Shown here in pieces: positions 5,068 to 12,695 of a DNA stretch of 12,695 nt (positions are counted from its first letter, which is position 1; each line of letters starts with the position of its first letter). The stretch is from Planctomycetota bacterium (GTDB lineage Bacteria > Planctomycetota > Phycisphaerae > UBA1845 > PWPN01): positions 1 to 12,695 of the forward strand of contig JACQVT010000677.1 of assembly GCA_016209665.1 (NCBI GenBank). Reading direction: 5' to 3'. The position numbers and the translations under genes are program-made. The notes under the pieces are model-generated. The model was given only the letters and a program-made list of their open reading frames with translations. It did not search any database and was not told the DNA's origin.

Positions 5068-6555
5068 CTACTTGCAGATGTCCTTGAGGTCATCCGACCA
5101 AGCGGCCGGGATGTTGTTGTTCGCAAGGATCTCCGGCATGTGCTCGGCGACGCGCTTGGGGCTCAGGACGATCTTCTCCTCCCAGTCGTTCTCGAACCGC
5201 AAGATGATGAACTCGTCCTTGCAGTCCTGAATGAGCTTGATCATCTGGCGAAGGTTCCGGACCGGCTGATCGTTGACGTGGGTGAGGACCGACATCGGCG
5301 TGACGCCGTAGCCCTTGGTCAACTTGTGAGGAATGATCGGCGAACAGGCGACGACGACCTCGTCGTCCTTGTTCTCGCGGTTCTTGCGCATGTATTGCGA
5401 CAACAGGCCGCCCCTGGCGGCGATGTAGGCCCACCAGCCGCCGCCGGCGGCCTGCACCATCTCCGTAGTCACGGGGGCGAAGACCAAGCCCCCGAAGATG
5501 AAGTAGGTCGGCCGCTTGCCGGTCATGGGCTGGATGAAGGAGTCGCTGGTGGTCACCGTGGCGACGTCGAGATCCAGCTTCTCGCCCTTGCGGAAGATCT
5601 TGAGCTGGACCTTGCTCCCGGCGGGCTTGCGGGTGATGAGATAGCCCATGTGGACGCGATGGCCGCTCGCGATCGGGACCATGCCGAGGTTGTCCACGGC
5701 GACCCCGTCGACTTCGAGCACCACGTCGTCGACCTTGAGCACATCCTTGAGGTCGGGCCGGTCGATGCCGAAGATCAGCGAGCCGGTGGTGGCCCGGTCG
5801 AGCTGAAGGTAAGCCCGCATGTCGGGGTTCTCGAGGGTGGCGGCCCGGACGCGCAGCCGCGGGAAGCCGTCGTACTTGCCGTCCTTCCAGTCGTCGAGGA
5901 AGTGCCGGACGACCTCGGCGGGGATCAGGTAGCCGATGTTCTCGCCCTCGGGGAACTTGCTGAAGACGATGCCGGCGATCTGCCCGTCGATGATCCCCGG
6001 GCCGCCGCTGTTGCCGGGGTTGACGGCGGCGTCGACCTGGATCCGCAGGGCCGACGTGTCGTAGTAGTACGGGCTGTACTCCACGCGGGAGACGACGCCC
6101 TCGGTGACCGACAGGGTGTCGCCGCCGGTCGGGTAGCCCAGCACGTTGATCTTGGCCTTGAGTTCGGGCAGCTTGTCGCTCAGCGGCACCGGCTCGAGGT
6201 CCTGGATGTCGGCCGGATCGTCGAGCTTGAGCGTGGCCAGGTCGCAGTCGGGCGAGAGCCACTCGATTTCCGCGTCGAGCTTGTCCGATGACTCGTAGGG
6301 CTGGACGTAGATCTGCTGGGCCCAGTTGACCACGTGGGCGTTGGTGAGGATGCGGCCGCCCTCCAGGATCACGCCGGAGCCCGTCACCTCGTTGGGCGTG
6401 GTGATCTTCCAGGGCATGAACATGTTCGGCGGCGATTGCGAGGCGAAGACCTTGACCACGGACTTCTGGACCTCGTCGGCGGCCAAGGCGGTGAGGCCGG
6501 GAGCGACGACGGCGGCCAGAGTGACGAGCCCCGTCGCGGTTCTGGTTCGGCGCAT
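5068..6555 (-). CDS. Exported Deg/HtrA-type trypsin-like serine protease with PDZ regions
   Basis: This is a 495-residue protein. A signal peptide (MRRTRTATGLVTLAAVVAPGLTALA) precedes a trypsin-like domain with a complete catalytic triad: H74 in TNAHVV, D105 in DCDLATLK, S183 in NPGNSGGP. The region after about 235 looks like two PDZ-type modules, the first with VLKVDDVVLEVDGVAVDN (272-289) and the second beginning near TYFIFGGLVFAPVT (350-363). That last motif recalls the Deg2/Deg9/Deg10 class of plants and bacteria rather than E. coli DegP. The family degrades or chaperones misfolded envelope proteins. ATG 6555 was chosen because AGGAAGGA lies just upstream and the signal peptide starts cleanly; the frame extends upstream without sense. 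It stands alone, with 175 bp before it and 654 bp after it, and its link to the neighbouring blocks is unclear. Confidence 0.9.
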   Translation of the reverse strand: MRRTRTATGLVTLAAVVAPGLTALAADEVQKSVVKVFASQSPPNMFMPWKITTPNEVTGSGVILEGGRILTNAHVVNWAQQIYVQPYESSDKLDAEIEWLSPDCDLATLKLDDPADIQDLEPVPLSDKLPELKAKINVLGYPTGGDTLSVTEGVVSRVEYSPYYYDTSALRIQVDAAVNPGNSGGPGIIDGQIAGIVFSKFPEGENIGYLIPAEVVRHFLDDWKDGKYDGFPRLRVRAATLENPDMRAYLQLDRATTGSLIFGIDRPDLKDVLKVDDVVLEVDGVAVDNLGMVPIASGHRVHMGYLITRKPAGSKVQLKIFRKGEKLDLDVATVTTSDSFIQPMTGKRPTYFIFGGLVFAPVTTEMVQAAGGGWWAYIAARGGLLSQYMRKNRENKDDEVVVACSPIIPHKLTKGYGVTPMSVLTHVNDQPVRNLRQMIKLIQDCKDEFIILRFENDWEEKIVLSPKRVAEHMPEILANNNIPAAWSDDLKDICK

Positions 6556-6730
6556 TGTGTCCTTCCTGGGTATCTGAGCGTCGTTGACCTGGCCCGGCAA
6601 CCGGCCGGCACCAGCCAAGGACATGCAGATGATCCGACAGACCGGCTTGAAGATCAAGTATGGAAGGGCCCCCGGGGACAACCCGTGCCCGGGATGGAGC
6701 CTTCGGATGGGTGTCTCATCACGGCCGAAG

Positions 6731-7711
6731 TCAGATGACCCGACTGCGCAAAGGGCCGCCTGCCAGTGCGCTGGCGACTTCGCGGGCGGCCTTGGATCGC
6801 ATCTCAGCCAGTGAGGCCTCCGAGTAGAAAGCGCTGTGAGGCGTCAAGACCAGGCTGATCGGTGGGTCGGCATCGGACTGCCACAGTCGGACCAGCGGCG
6901 ACGCAGCTTCCGGCGGCTCATGAGGCAGGACATCGATGCCCGCCCCGGCCAGACGGCGTTTCTGCAGGGCGGCGGCAAGGGCCTCGACGTCCACGACCGC
7001 CCCCCGGGCCGTATTGATCAGAATCGCGGTCGGCTTCATTTGGGCCAACGCCCGGGCATCGATCATAGCCCGGGTCTCTTCGGTCAGGGGAACGTGCAGG
7101 GAGACGACGTCGCTCCTCCTGAGAAGTTCCTCCAGGCCGACGAGTGTTACGCCCAGGGCCTTGTCGACCCCTGGCCGAACGTAAGGATCGCACGCCAGCA
7201 CATTCATCTTCAGGGCCTTGCACCTCAACGCCATCGCCGTTCCAATTCGCCCCAGCCCGATGATCCCCATGATCGCGTCGGCCAGCCGGAACACCGGGGC
7301 CACGGCCCGGTAGTCCCAGGGGGATAGGCTTGCCCGCAGCCTCCGCTCCGTCTGGACGATCCCGCGCTGGCACGCCAGCATCAGGGCCATCGCGTGGTCG
7401 GCGACCTCATCGACGCCGTAATCCGGCACGTTGCACACCATGATGCCCCTGGCCCGTGCCGCGTCGAGATCGATGTTGTCGAAGCCCGCACCGGCCCGGA
7501 CGATGATGCGACACCGTGCCAGTACCCCAATGACCTCGGCGGGAATAGATATCTCGTGGAAAACGATCAACGCGTGGGCGTTCTCGATCTGGCCAAAAAG
7601 CTGCCGGAACGATCTGGCCTGCAAGCACCGGAGCCTGGCCAAGCCGCCGAGCACTTGTTCTTCGATGTCCGCGGGAGGGGCAATGTAGTCGGTGATCACG
7701 ACGTCGTACAT
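6731..7711 (-). CDS. D-isomer-specific 2-hydroxyacid dehydrogenase (CtBP-like)
   Basis: This is a 326-residue NAD(P)-dependent oxidoreductase that interconverts a 2-keto acid and a D-2-hydroxy acid. The nucleotide motif is GLGRIG (152-157). The catalytic triad is seen as R236 (INTARGAVVD), E265 (PHEPP) and H292 (TPHSAFYSE). The TPHSAFYS ending is typical of the CtBP-like branch. ATG 7711 is used, but GGAG is 12 bases upstream; TTG 7717 has better spacing (six bases), and the frame is open to GTG 7744. It follows the SDR gene by 107 bp on the same strand, so it may be the last gene of the sugar-acid block or have its own promoter, though none was seen. A phosphoglycerate dehydrogenase is less likely because there is no ACT or C-terminal regulatory domain. 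The substrate is unknown. Confidence 0.88.
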   Translation of the reverse strand: MYDVVITDYIAPPADIEEQVLGGLARLRCLQARSFRQLFGQIENAHALIVFHEISIPAEVIGVLARCRIIVRAGAGFDNIDLDAARARGIMVCNVPDYGVDEVADHAMALMLACQRGIVQTERRLRASLSPWDYRAVAPVFRLADAIMGIIGLGRIGTAMALRCKALKMNVLACDPYVRPGVDKALGVTLVGLEELLRRSDVVSLHVPLTEETRAMIDARALAQMKPTAILINTARGAVVDVEALAAALQKRRLAGAGIDVLPHEPPEAASPLVRLWQSDADPPISLVLTPHSAFYSEASLAEMRSKAAREVASALAGGPLRSRVI

Positions 7712-7818
7712 AGACAAGAAAAACTCCACCTTTTGCAAACCCACCGGCGTCGCCCCGTCCGCGGGTCAGTCGCCCGCGCCGGCGTTTTCCATCTGCGCGG
7801 AGCGATCCGCCACAAACG

Positions 7819-8634
7819 TCATCGGTCCGTCCTGTCCAGCCTGGTGACGGCTTGAGCGCTTTCTCCGATCAGCATGGCCGTCATGCCGCCATCCGTCATG
7901 ATGCTGGCCCCCGTGATGTAGGAGGCCTCATCCGAAGCCAGAAAGGCCACCAGATTGCCCACTTCCTCCGGCTGCTGAACGCGTTTGATGGGGATGTGTG
8001 CCATCCAGAACGCCTCCGCCTCTTTCGGGTCACTGGCCGCCCGCTTGATGTCCGACCATATCTGCGTGTCCGTCAGACCCGGATTCACCACGTTGATGCG
8101 AATGCCCAGAGGGGCAAATTCGATGGCCATCGACTTGGTCATCGCCATCACGCCCCCCTTGGCGGCAGCGTAAGGCGCCGCCGCCGGCAGCGTGGCGTGG
8201 CAGTGCACGGACGCGATGTTGATGATCGCGCCCCCCTTTTGCCTGGCCATCTCTCGCAGGGCGGCCTGACTGCAAAGGAACGTCCCCTTGAGGTCGACGC
8301 TGATCACGCGCTCCCAGTCCGCCTCGTTCATCTCCAGGGTCGGCTTGACAAAGTTGACGCCGGCGTTGTTGACCAGGATGTCCAGCGATCCGAAACTGGA
8401 GACCGTTCGCGCCACCATCTCGCGGACCTGCGATTCGGAGGACACGTCGGCCTTGATGAACAGGCACTGATGGCCCCGCTCGGTGAGGGCGGCGGCCACC
8501 CGTTTCCCGTTGGCCTCGTGAACGTCGTTCACGACGACCACGGCGCCGCATCGAGCGAGCACGCGGGCGATCCCCTCCCCGATCCCCGAACCCGCCCCGG
8601 TGACCACGGCAACTTTGTTCTTCAGTTCTGGCAT
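7819..8634 (-). CDS. SDR family oxidoreductase (sugar dehydrogenase-like)
   Basis: This is a classical short-chain dehydrogenase of 271 residues. The cofactor motif is TGAGSGIG (12-19), with D37 after the second strand suggesting NAD preference; NNAG is at 89-92. The active site is S142, Y155 and K159 (Y-A-A-A-K). The C-terminal YITGASIMTDGG block is also present. The ATG at 8634 is preceded by AAAGGA, and the gene overlaps the end of the amidohydrolase gene by 13 bp, a sign of coupling. Beside a lactonase-like hydrolase, a sensible role is oxidation of a free sugar at C1 to a lactone, as in L-fucose or galactose dehydrogenases, or oxidation of a sugar acid. The sugar itself cannot be read from the sequence, and generic 3-oxoacyl reductase activity cannot be excluded. 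Confidence 0.88.
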   Translation of the reverse strand: MPELKNKVAVVTGAGSGIGEGIARVLARCGAVVVVNDVHEANGKRVAAALTERGHQCLFIKADVSSESQVREMVARTVSSFGSLDILVNNAGVNFVKPTLEMNEADWERVISVDLKGTFLCSQAALREMARQKGGAIINIASVHCHATLPAAAPYAAAKGGVMAMTKSMAIEFAPLGIRINVVNPGLTDTQIWSDIKRAASDPKEAEAFWMAHIPIKRVQQPEEVGNLVAFLASDEASYITGASIMTDGGMTAMLIGESAQAVTRLDRTDR

Positions 8635-9518
8635 GGCGTTCGTCCTTTCATCTCATCAGCACCTCGGTTCAGGCGATAGAACGAAATGGCGTTTTCGCGG
8701 AACACTTTGCGAAGCTCGGACTGCGAGCATCCATCGAGTGCCCGGCAAAGCGTCTCCACCCAGCGCGGATACGTGGTGGCCTGAAAGGCCACCGGCCAGT
8801 CGCCGCCATACATGACACGGTCCACGCCGAAGCACGACAGGACGTGGTCAAGATACGGCTTCAGATCCTTCGGAGTCCACCGCTCCATGTCGGCCTCCGT
8901 GACCAGGCCGGACAGCTTGCAGTGGACGCTCGGGAACCGGGCCAAGTCCTCGATCTGGGTCATCCACGGCTCGAACACCTGCTCCTTGATGTTCGGCTTG
9001 CCGATGTGGTCAAGGATGAAGCTGACTTCGGGACACTGGCGCACGAACTCGATCGTGTTGGCCAGATGGTGGTGAGCGATGCAGATGTCAAAGGAAAAGC
9101 CGAACCGGGGAAGCTGGCGGACGCCCTCGATGAACGCCGGTCGGAGACAGAAGTCGGGATCAGGCTCGAATTGGATGATGCGCCGGACGCCTTTGACAAG
9201 GGGATTGCGGGCCAGGTGCTCGAGCCGCGGGCATACCGCTTCACCCTTCTCCAGCGGAGCCCACGAGACCAGGCCCTCGATCCGCGGATCCTCACCGGCC
9301 AGGTCCGTGACCCACTGGGTCTCCCGTTCATATTGCTCGGGCGCGCACTCGCACTGCACGAACACCATCTTCTCGACCTGGATCGAACCGCAGGTGCGGT
9401 CAAAGTCGCCGAGCAGATACGGCTTGTTCAACAGGGGGATGCCGTCCAGCCAGGGGTAACGCAAATGAGATGGATCCCACAAATGCAAATGAGTGTCGAC
9501 AATGGGGAATTCAACCAT
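8622..9518 (-). CDS. Amidohydrolase family protein, L-fuconolactonase-like
   Basis: This is a 298-residue TIM-barrel amidohydrolase of the COG3618 type, which includes L-fucono-lactonase and 2-pyrone-4,6-dicarboxylate lactonase. The motifs are VDTHLHLWDP (H10, H12), AHHHL (148-152), LDHIGKP (169-175; D170, H171), CKLSGL (200-205) and YGGDWPV (237-243; D240), all in the expected order. It probably opens a sugar lactone to the aldonic acid in the cytoplasm; there is no signal peptide. ATG 9518 is supported by GAGG nine bases upstream. It is 21 bp after the LamG/propeller gene and overlaps the SDR gene by 13 bp, so the three are almost certainly co-transcribed. The pair dehydrogenase plus lactonase fits the non-phosphorylating oxidation of a sugar; L-fucose is a guess based on the family name only. 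Confidence 0.85.
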   Translation of the reverse strand: MVEFPIVDTHLHLWDPSHLRYPWLDGIPLLNKPYLLGDFDRTCGSIQVEKMVFVQCECAPEQYERETQWVTDLAGEDPRIEGLVSWAPLEKGEAVCPRLEHLARNPLVKGVRRIIQFEPDPDFCLRPAFIEGVRQLPRFGFSFDICIAHHHLANTIEFVRQCPEVSFILDHIGKPNIKEQVFEPWMTQIEDLARFPSVHCKLSGLVTEADMERWTPKDLKPYLDHVLSCFGVDRVMYGGDWPVAFQATTYPRWVETLCRALDGCSQSELRKVFRENAISFYRLNRGADEMKGRTPCQN

Positions 9519-9539
9519 GGCCCGCCACCTCGTTCCCCG

Positions 9540-12254
9540 TCACTCTGACGGTCCTGCATCCTTGAACTGAAACGCGTAGAGTTTCGCGGACGCCATCCTG
9601 AAGTGCAGTTTCAGCGGCCTGCCCCGAAAAGCGGCCAGATCGCCGCTGCCCTGCCATCGGACCTCCCAGGCGACGTCGTCGCACGAGATCTCCTCGCAAT
9701 CGGCCAGCGAGTAGCCGGGGATGGGCTCATCGTTGAGATCACGCAGTTCCACGAAGATCGTGCCCTGCCCGCCGCACTGATGATTCAGGTAAAGGCGATT
9801 TCCGCTGAACGTGATGGGCGGGGTCGTGATCCATCCACCCCGGTAGTCGACCTCCGCCGACACGAAGCCGTCCAGACGTTGGCACACGGCGATCAGCCCC
9901 GACCGATTCGGCATCGGAGGCATGTCGTCCCGCAGCAGCACCGAGTCGTGCAGGTTGCCCGTATACCAGTAGTACTGGTACAGATCGTTGCCCGCGCGGA
10001 CCATGCCCAGGCCGGTCATCGTTCTCATGCGATCTTCCTGGTCGTTTCGGCCCATAGGGACGTAGGCGGAGCGATCGACGCGGTCCCAATGGATCCCGTC
10101 GCGGCTGACGGCGAGAACCGTCTCCAGCGGCCCGTTGGCGTCGTCGAACCGCGGAAACCACGGCTGGCGCGAAGGATGGAAATGCCGGAAGAAGGTCGGA
10201 AACATCAGGTACACGTCCTGGGCATAGGGGTAGATGACGGGGGCATCGGTGTAGAAATCGGCAAACCCGTCCCATCCATCGGCCCAGAAGACCATCTTCA
10301 CCTGGTTGGCGGTGGCATACAACGTCTCCTGTTCGGCGTTGGCCGCCACGGGCCAGGGCTTGAGCAGATCGTCGGTCTCGATGCGGCCGACCGCCCTGAG
10401 GTTCTCGAGCCCCGCAGCGAACATGTTCTCGGGGCCGACGGCCTCCACCCACCCCTCCGGCTTCTCGGACGAGTACCCATACTTGTAGAAGAACTGATTG
10501 CCCTGGATGGCGGTCAGGCCCCCGACGCCCGGGCCCGCGTTCTGCACGCGAAACCAGACGACGTATTTGCTGATGTTGGGATCCCAGTAGGGCGCCGGCG
10601 TCGTGAACTCGGGCAAAATGGGCAGGACCCGGCCCGCGGTTTTGAAGCGAAGACCATCGGCCGAGTAGAAAGCGTATACTCCGACCAGCGAACGCTTGTC
10701 CTTGCCGCCGGCGAGAGAAACCAGTTCCTGGCCCTCGGCGTCCAGGGCATGATAGTTGAGTTCCTGGAACGCCTTATACCGGCGCTGCGGCGCGTCGACC
10801 GGGTCGTACATTACGACCGTCCCGAAGTCGAGCGGCACAAGCCGGCCCTTGTCCCTTTCCGACTCGTAGCCGATATGGCCCGGACCGAACTGGGTCCAGT
10901 GAATCCCGTCGCCGGATTCCGCGTGCTGCAACCGGGCGAAGGGTGAGTAATACATGCGCCACACCTTTCGCCCCTCATCATAGATGATGTTCCTGGGGTA
11001 ATGGGCCCCCGGGAAATCGACCTTGATCTTCTGGGGTTGGTTGGCCCGCAGCCTGAGGTTGTGGCTGGCCTCGATGAAACGGCGGTCAATGAAGAGTTGC
11101 TTGCGGTCGGAAACGTCCCGGACATCGGTGGCCACGGTCAGTTTCACGGGCACCTCGACCCCATCGAACGTACCTGCCCGCACCTTCAGGTTCACCGTGT
11201 AATGACCCGGCTCCAGAGTAGCGGCGGACACCCCCACCACCACCGTTTGACCCTCGCCGGTCAGGGTTCCCTGGCTTCGATCCAGAGAGAGCCACTCGGC
11301 CTCTTCGTGAATCGCCCAGGGTATCGACGGCAGGTTGGAGGAGATGGTCATCCTGCATTCGTCCGTGAGCCCCTTGCCTCTCACAACGACGGCGCTGAGC
11401 ATCGGCGGCCAGACGCGCAAAAAAGGTCGGGCGAGACTGCCGGGGGGCTCGAAGTTATCGTGATACAGCGCTTCGTCGGAGAACCGCATCTCATCAATCA
11501 GCCCCTGAAACTTCTTCATGTGCCGTTCGTGTGAGTGCAGCTCGTGATGGTCCCACTGCTGGTGGGCATCACGCATGCCGATCTGCAGCATGGGGTAATG
11601 CGGCGGAAAGACCACGTCGCGATAAGGCGGTTCACCGATGACCACCTGTTTCCACACGCCCTTGGCGGTGAATTGCCGCCGTCCGTCGAAGTAGTGTCGC
11701 AGTTCATGACGCGCTGAATCATAGACCACGGCGAAATGGTGATACTGATCGTCGGCCTTCAGGTCGCCGGTCGGCTTGTTCCACGCCCGTGGCCCGTCAA
11801 TGGGCAGGAAGCGGCGGGCGATATAAAGACCGACCGGGTTGTCTCCTCGCCCATAGTCGATGTAGTTCACGCCGGACAGGCCCCAGATGCGGTTGTCCGC
11901 CCGCATGTCGGCCCGGGCCTTCAGCCAACATTCCAGCGTCCAGTTTGCGTCACCGGGGTTCAGCGCGTCCTCGGCCTTGTACCGGTAAGCTCCCAAACCA
12001 TCGCGGGGGGTGGCGTCGGGGTTGAGGGCATGGCCGAACTTGCCCCCCTCCACGATAGCCGCATCGGGACCGAGCGCGAGATGGAAGCCGTGGCCGCTCG
12101 AATCCACCGCAACCTCGGAACCGGGCGGATCATCAAACAGCCACAGGGCCACCGTCGCCGCCCACACCGGCAGGGGATGCAGCACCATCGCAAACAACCA
12201 CGCCCCGCCAGGCATGGCCCACCGCGCGGCCTTCCACCTTCGTTCACCATCCAT
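9540..12254 (-). CDS. Large secreted LamG / beta-propeller protein (possible glycoside-active)
   Basis: This is a 904-residue protein. The signal peptide ends near VWAA (about 30-33). Residues about 34-265 form a LamG/concanavalin-A-like domain (VALWLFDD, DANWTLECWLKA, HHFAVVYDS, GLIDEMRFSDEAL). Residues about 280-375 look like an Ig or BACON-like beta-sandwich (EWLSLDRSQGTL, LEPGHYTVNLKV). From KQLFIDRRFIEAS (386-398) to about 790 there are repeated propeller-blade phrases such as SGDGIHWTQ, SADGLRFKTA, APYWDPNISKYVVWFR and SRDGIHWDRV, recalling GH32/GH43-like five-bladed propellers. The tail (about 800-900) is another beta-sandwich (DLAAFRGRPLKLHFRM, KLYAFQF). I could not identify a catalytic acid pair, so enzymatic activity is unproven; a carbohydrate-binding role is possible. 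ATG 12254 has GGAGG upstream and gives a good signal peptide; the frame runs further upstream but that part overlaps the symporter gene. Confidence 0.8.
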   Translation of the reverse strand: MDGERRWKAARWAMPGGAWLFAMVLHPLPVWAATVALWLFDDPPGSEVAVDSSGHGFHLALGPDAAIVEGGKFGHALNPDATPRDGLGAYRYKAEDALNPGDANWTLECWLKARADMRADNRIWGLSGVNYIDYGRGDNPVGLYIARRFLPIDGPRAWNKPTGDLKADDQYHHFAVVYDSARHELRHYFDGRRQFTAKGVWKQVVIGEPPYRDVVFPPHYPMLQIGMRDAHQQWDHHELHSHERHMKKFQGLIDEMRFSDEALYHDNFEPPGSLARPFLRVWPPMLSAVVVRGKGLTDECRMTISSNLPSIPWAIHEEAEWLSLDRSQGTLTGEGQTVVVGVSAATLEPGHYTVNLKVRAGTFDGVEVPVKLTVATDVRDVSDRKQLFIDRRFIEASHNLRLRANQPQKIKVDFPGAHYPRNIIYDEGRKVWRMYYSPFARLQHAESGDGIHWTQFGPGHIGYESERDKGRLVPLDFGTVVMYDPVDAPQRRYKAFQELNYHALDAEGQELVSLAGGKDKRSLVGVYAFYSADGLRFKTAGRVLPILPEFTTPAPYWDPNISKYVVWFRVQNAGPGVGGLTAIQGNQFFYKYGYSSEKPEGWVEAVGPENMFAAGLENLRAVGRIETDDLLKPWPVAANAEQETLYATANQVKMVFWADGWDGFADFYTDAPVIYPYAQDVYLMFPTFFRHFHPSRQPWFPRFDDANGPLETVLAVSRDGIHWDRVDRSAYVPMGRNDQEDRMRTMTGLGMVRAGNDLYQYYWYTGNLHDSVLLRDDMPPMPNRSGLIAVCQRLDGFVSAEVDYRGGWITTPPITFSGNRLYLNHQCGGQGTIFVELRDLNDEPIPGYSLADCEEISCDDVAWEVRWQGSGDLAAFRGRPLKLHFRMASAKLYAFQFKDAGPSE

Positions 12255-12336
12255 CGCCCAACCCCTCCCTGCAACCCGGCTCGGCCCAACGCCGATCGCC
12301 CGGCGCCCGGTTCGGCAGCCGGCAGTGAGAGACCGT

Positions 12337-12695
12337 TCACACCCCAAGTCGCTCGGGGCACGTGCGCCCCGCCGCGGGACCCGTCGGGGGCACCCACGCA
12401 CTCTCTGAGAGCCGACCGGCCTGGGTCTCCTCGGCAAGCTCAGTGGCCGTGATCGCGAACCAGTTCCACCGCTTGGCGGCATCGGTGATGGGCCAGGGGA
12501 GTCCAATCAGGTATCCCACGATCAGGGCTGAGGCGAACGCGAAGACGGCCGGCCACAGAAAGCTCAGCGAACTGAAGAACGCCACGTACACGCCGACCGC
12601 CGTCCCCACCATGCCCCCGGAAAAGGCACCGATGCTGTTGGCTCGTTTCGTGAACATTCCCAGCCAGAAGATCGCGAGCATGGGACCGGTGAACG
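12337..12695 (-). CDS. Sodium:solute symporter family protein, C-terminal part only
   Basis: The frame is open through the right window edge, so only the last 119 residues are visible. It begins FTGPMLAIFWLGMFTKRANS, followed by IGAFSGGMVGTAVGVYVAFF: the GP...FxLGxFxxRxN...GA...G pattern near the C-terminal helices of SSS transporters. Two more hydrophobic segments (about GTAVGVYVAFFSS and WPAVFAFASALIVGYLIGL) are followed by a 45-residue polar tail. The family uses the sodium gradient to import sugars, sugar acids and similar solutes. It precedes the LamG/propeller gene by 82 bp on the same strand, so it probably supplies the substrate of the sugar-acid genes downstream. Confidence 0.82.
   Translation of the reverse strand, partial: FTGPMLAIFWLGMFTKRANSIGAFSGGMVGTAVGVYVAFFSSLSFLWPAVFAFASALIVGYLIGLPWPITDAAKRWNWFAITATELAEETQAGRLSESAWVPPTGPAAGRTCPERLGV

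Noticed and set aside
5062..6291. A 409-codon plus-strand frame opposite the protease gene.
   Set aside because: The Val/Leu/Asp/Gly-rich product is a typical antisense shadow; the minus-strand frame has a signal peptide and full catalytic triad.
6556..6730. Possible promoter or terminator between the 2-hydroxyacid dehydrogenase and the protease (CCCGGG repeats near 6670-6697).
   Set aside because: The stems are short, no T-run follows, and no convincing -35/-10 pair was found.
9603..10946. A 447-codon plus-strand frame opposite the LamG/propeller gene.
   Set aside because: It has low-complexity shadow composition and no recognisable motif, and it is fully inside a well-supported gene.

Overview
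This is a GC-rich window in which every convincing gene lies on the minus strand. The gene content points to a planctomycete, probably near Phycisphaerae. It has a PEP-CTERM surface protein, a dockerin-like secreted protein, a pseudopilin-like protein, a large LamG/beta-propeller secreted protein, and a sugar-acid gene set behind a sodium:solute symporter. The organism assignment is inference from protein style; there is no rRNA or marker gene to prove it.

Transcription reads from high to low coordinates and falls into three blocks. Block A (12695 to 6731) starts with the C-terminal end of a sodium:solute symporter cut by the window edge. It continues with a secreted LamG + beta-propeller protein, an amidohydrolase of the L-fuconolactonase type, an SDR dehydrogenase (overlapping it by 13 bp), and a D-isomer-specific 2-hydroxyacid dehydrogenase. 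Together these look like uptake and oxidative breakdown of a sugar (dehydrogenase, lactonase, late ketoreductase); the dehydratase and aldolase expected for a complete path are not in the window. Block B (6555 to 5068) is a single exported trypsin-like Deg/HtrA protease with PDZ regions.

Block C (4413 to 1) is the most interesting part. Five tightly spaced genes encode, in order, a PEP-CTERM protein, a secreted protein with a dockerin-like tail, a pseudopilin-like protein, HutX (heme carrier) and HutW (radical SAM heme-utilization enzyme related to anaerobilin synthase ChuW; cut by the left edge). About 400 bp ahead of the first gene lies a perfect 7-1-7 palindrome, TGAGACTGAGTCTCA, with the geometry of a Fur box, just downstream of a plausible promoter. 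I propose an iron-regulated heme acquisition and degradation operon in which unknown planctomycete surface proteins form the extracellular part.

The 654-bp region between blocks B and C has no gene but is dense in signals: the minus-strand promoter and Fur-like box, two long inverted repeats, a planctomycete-style short repeat, and, on the opposite strand, a promoter-like sequence followed about 150 nt later by a strong intrinsic terminator. The last pair could define a small RNA antisense to the start of the heme operon leader. No tRNA, rRNA, CRISPR array, transposase or prophage gene was seen.
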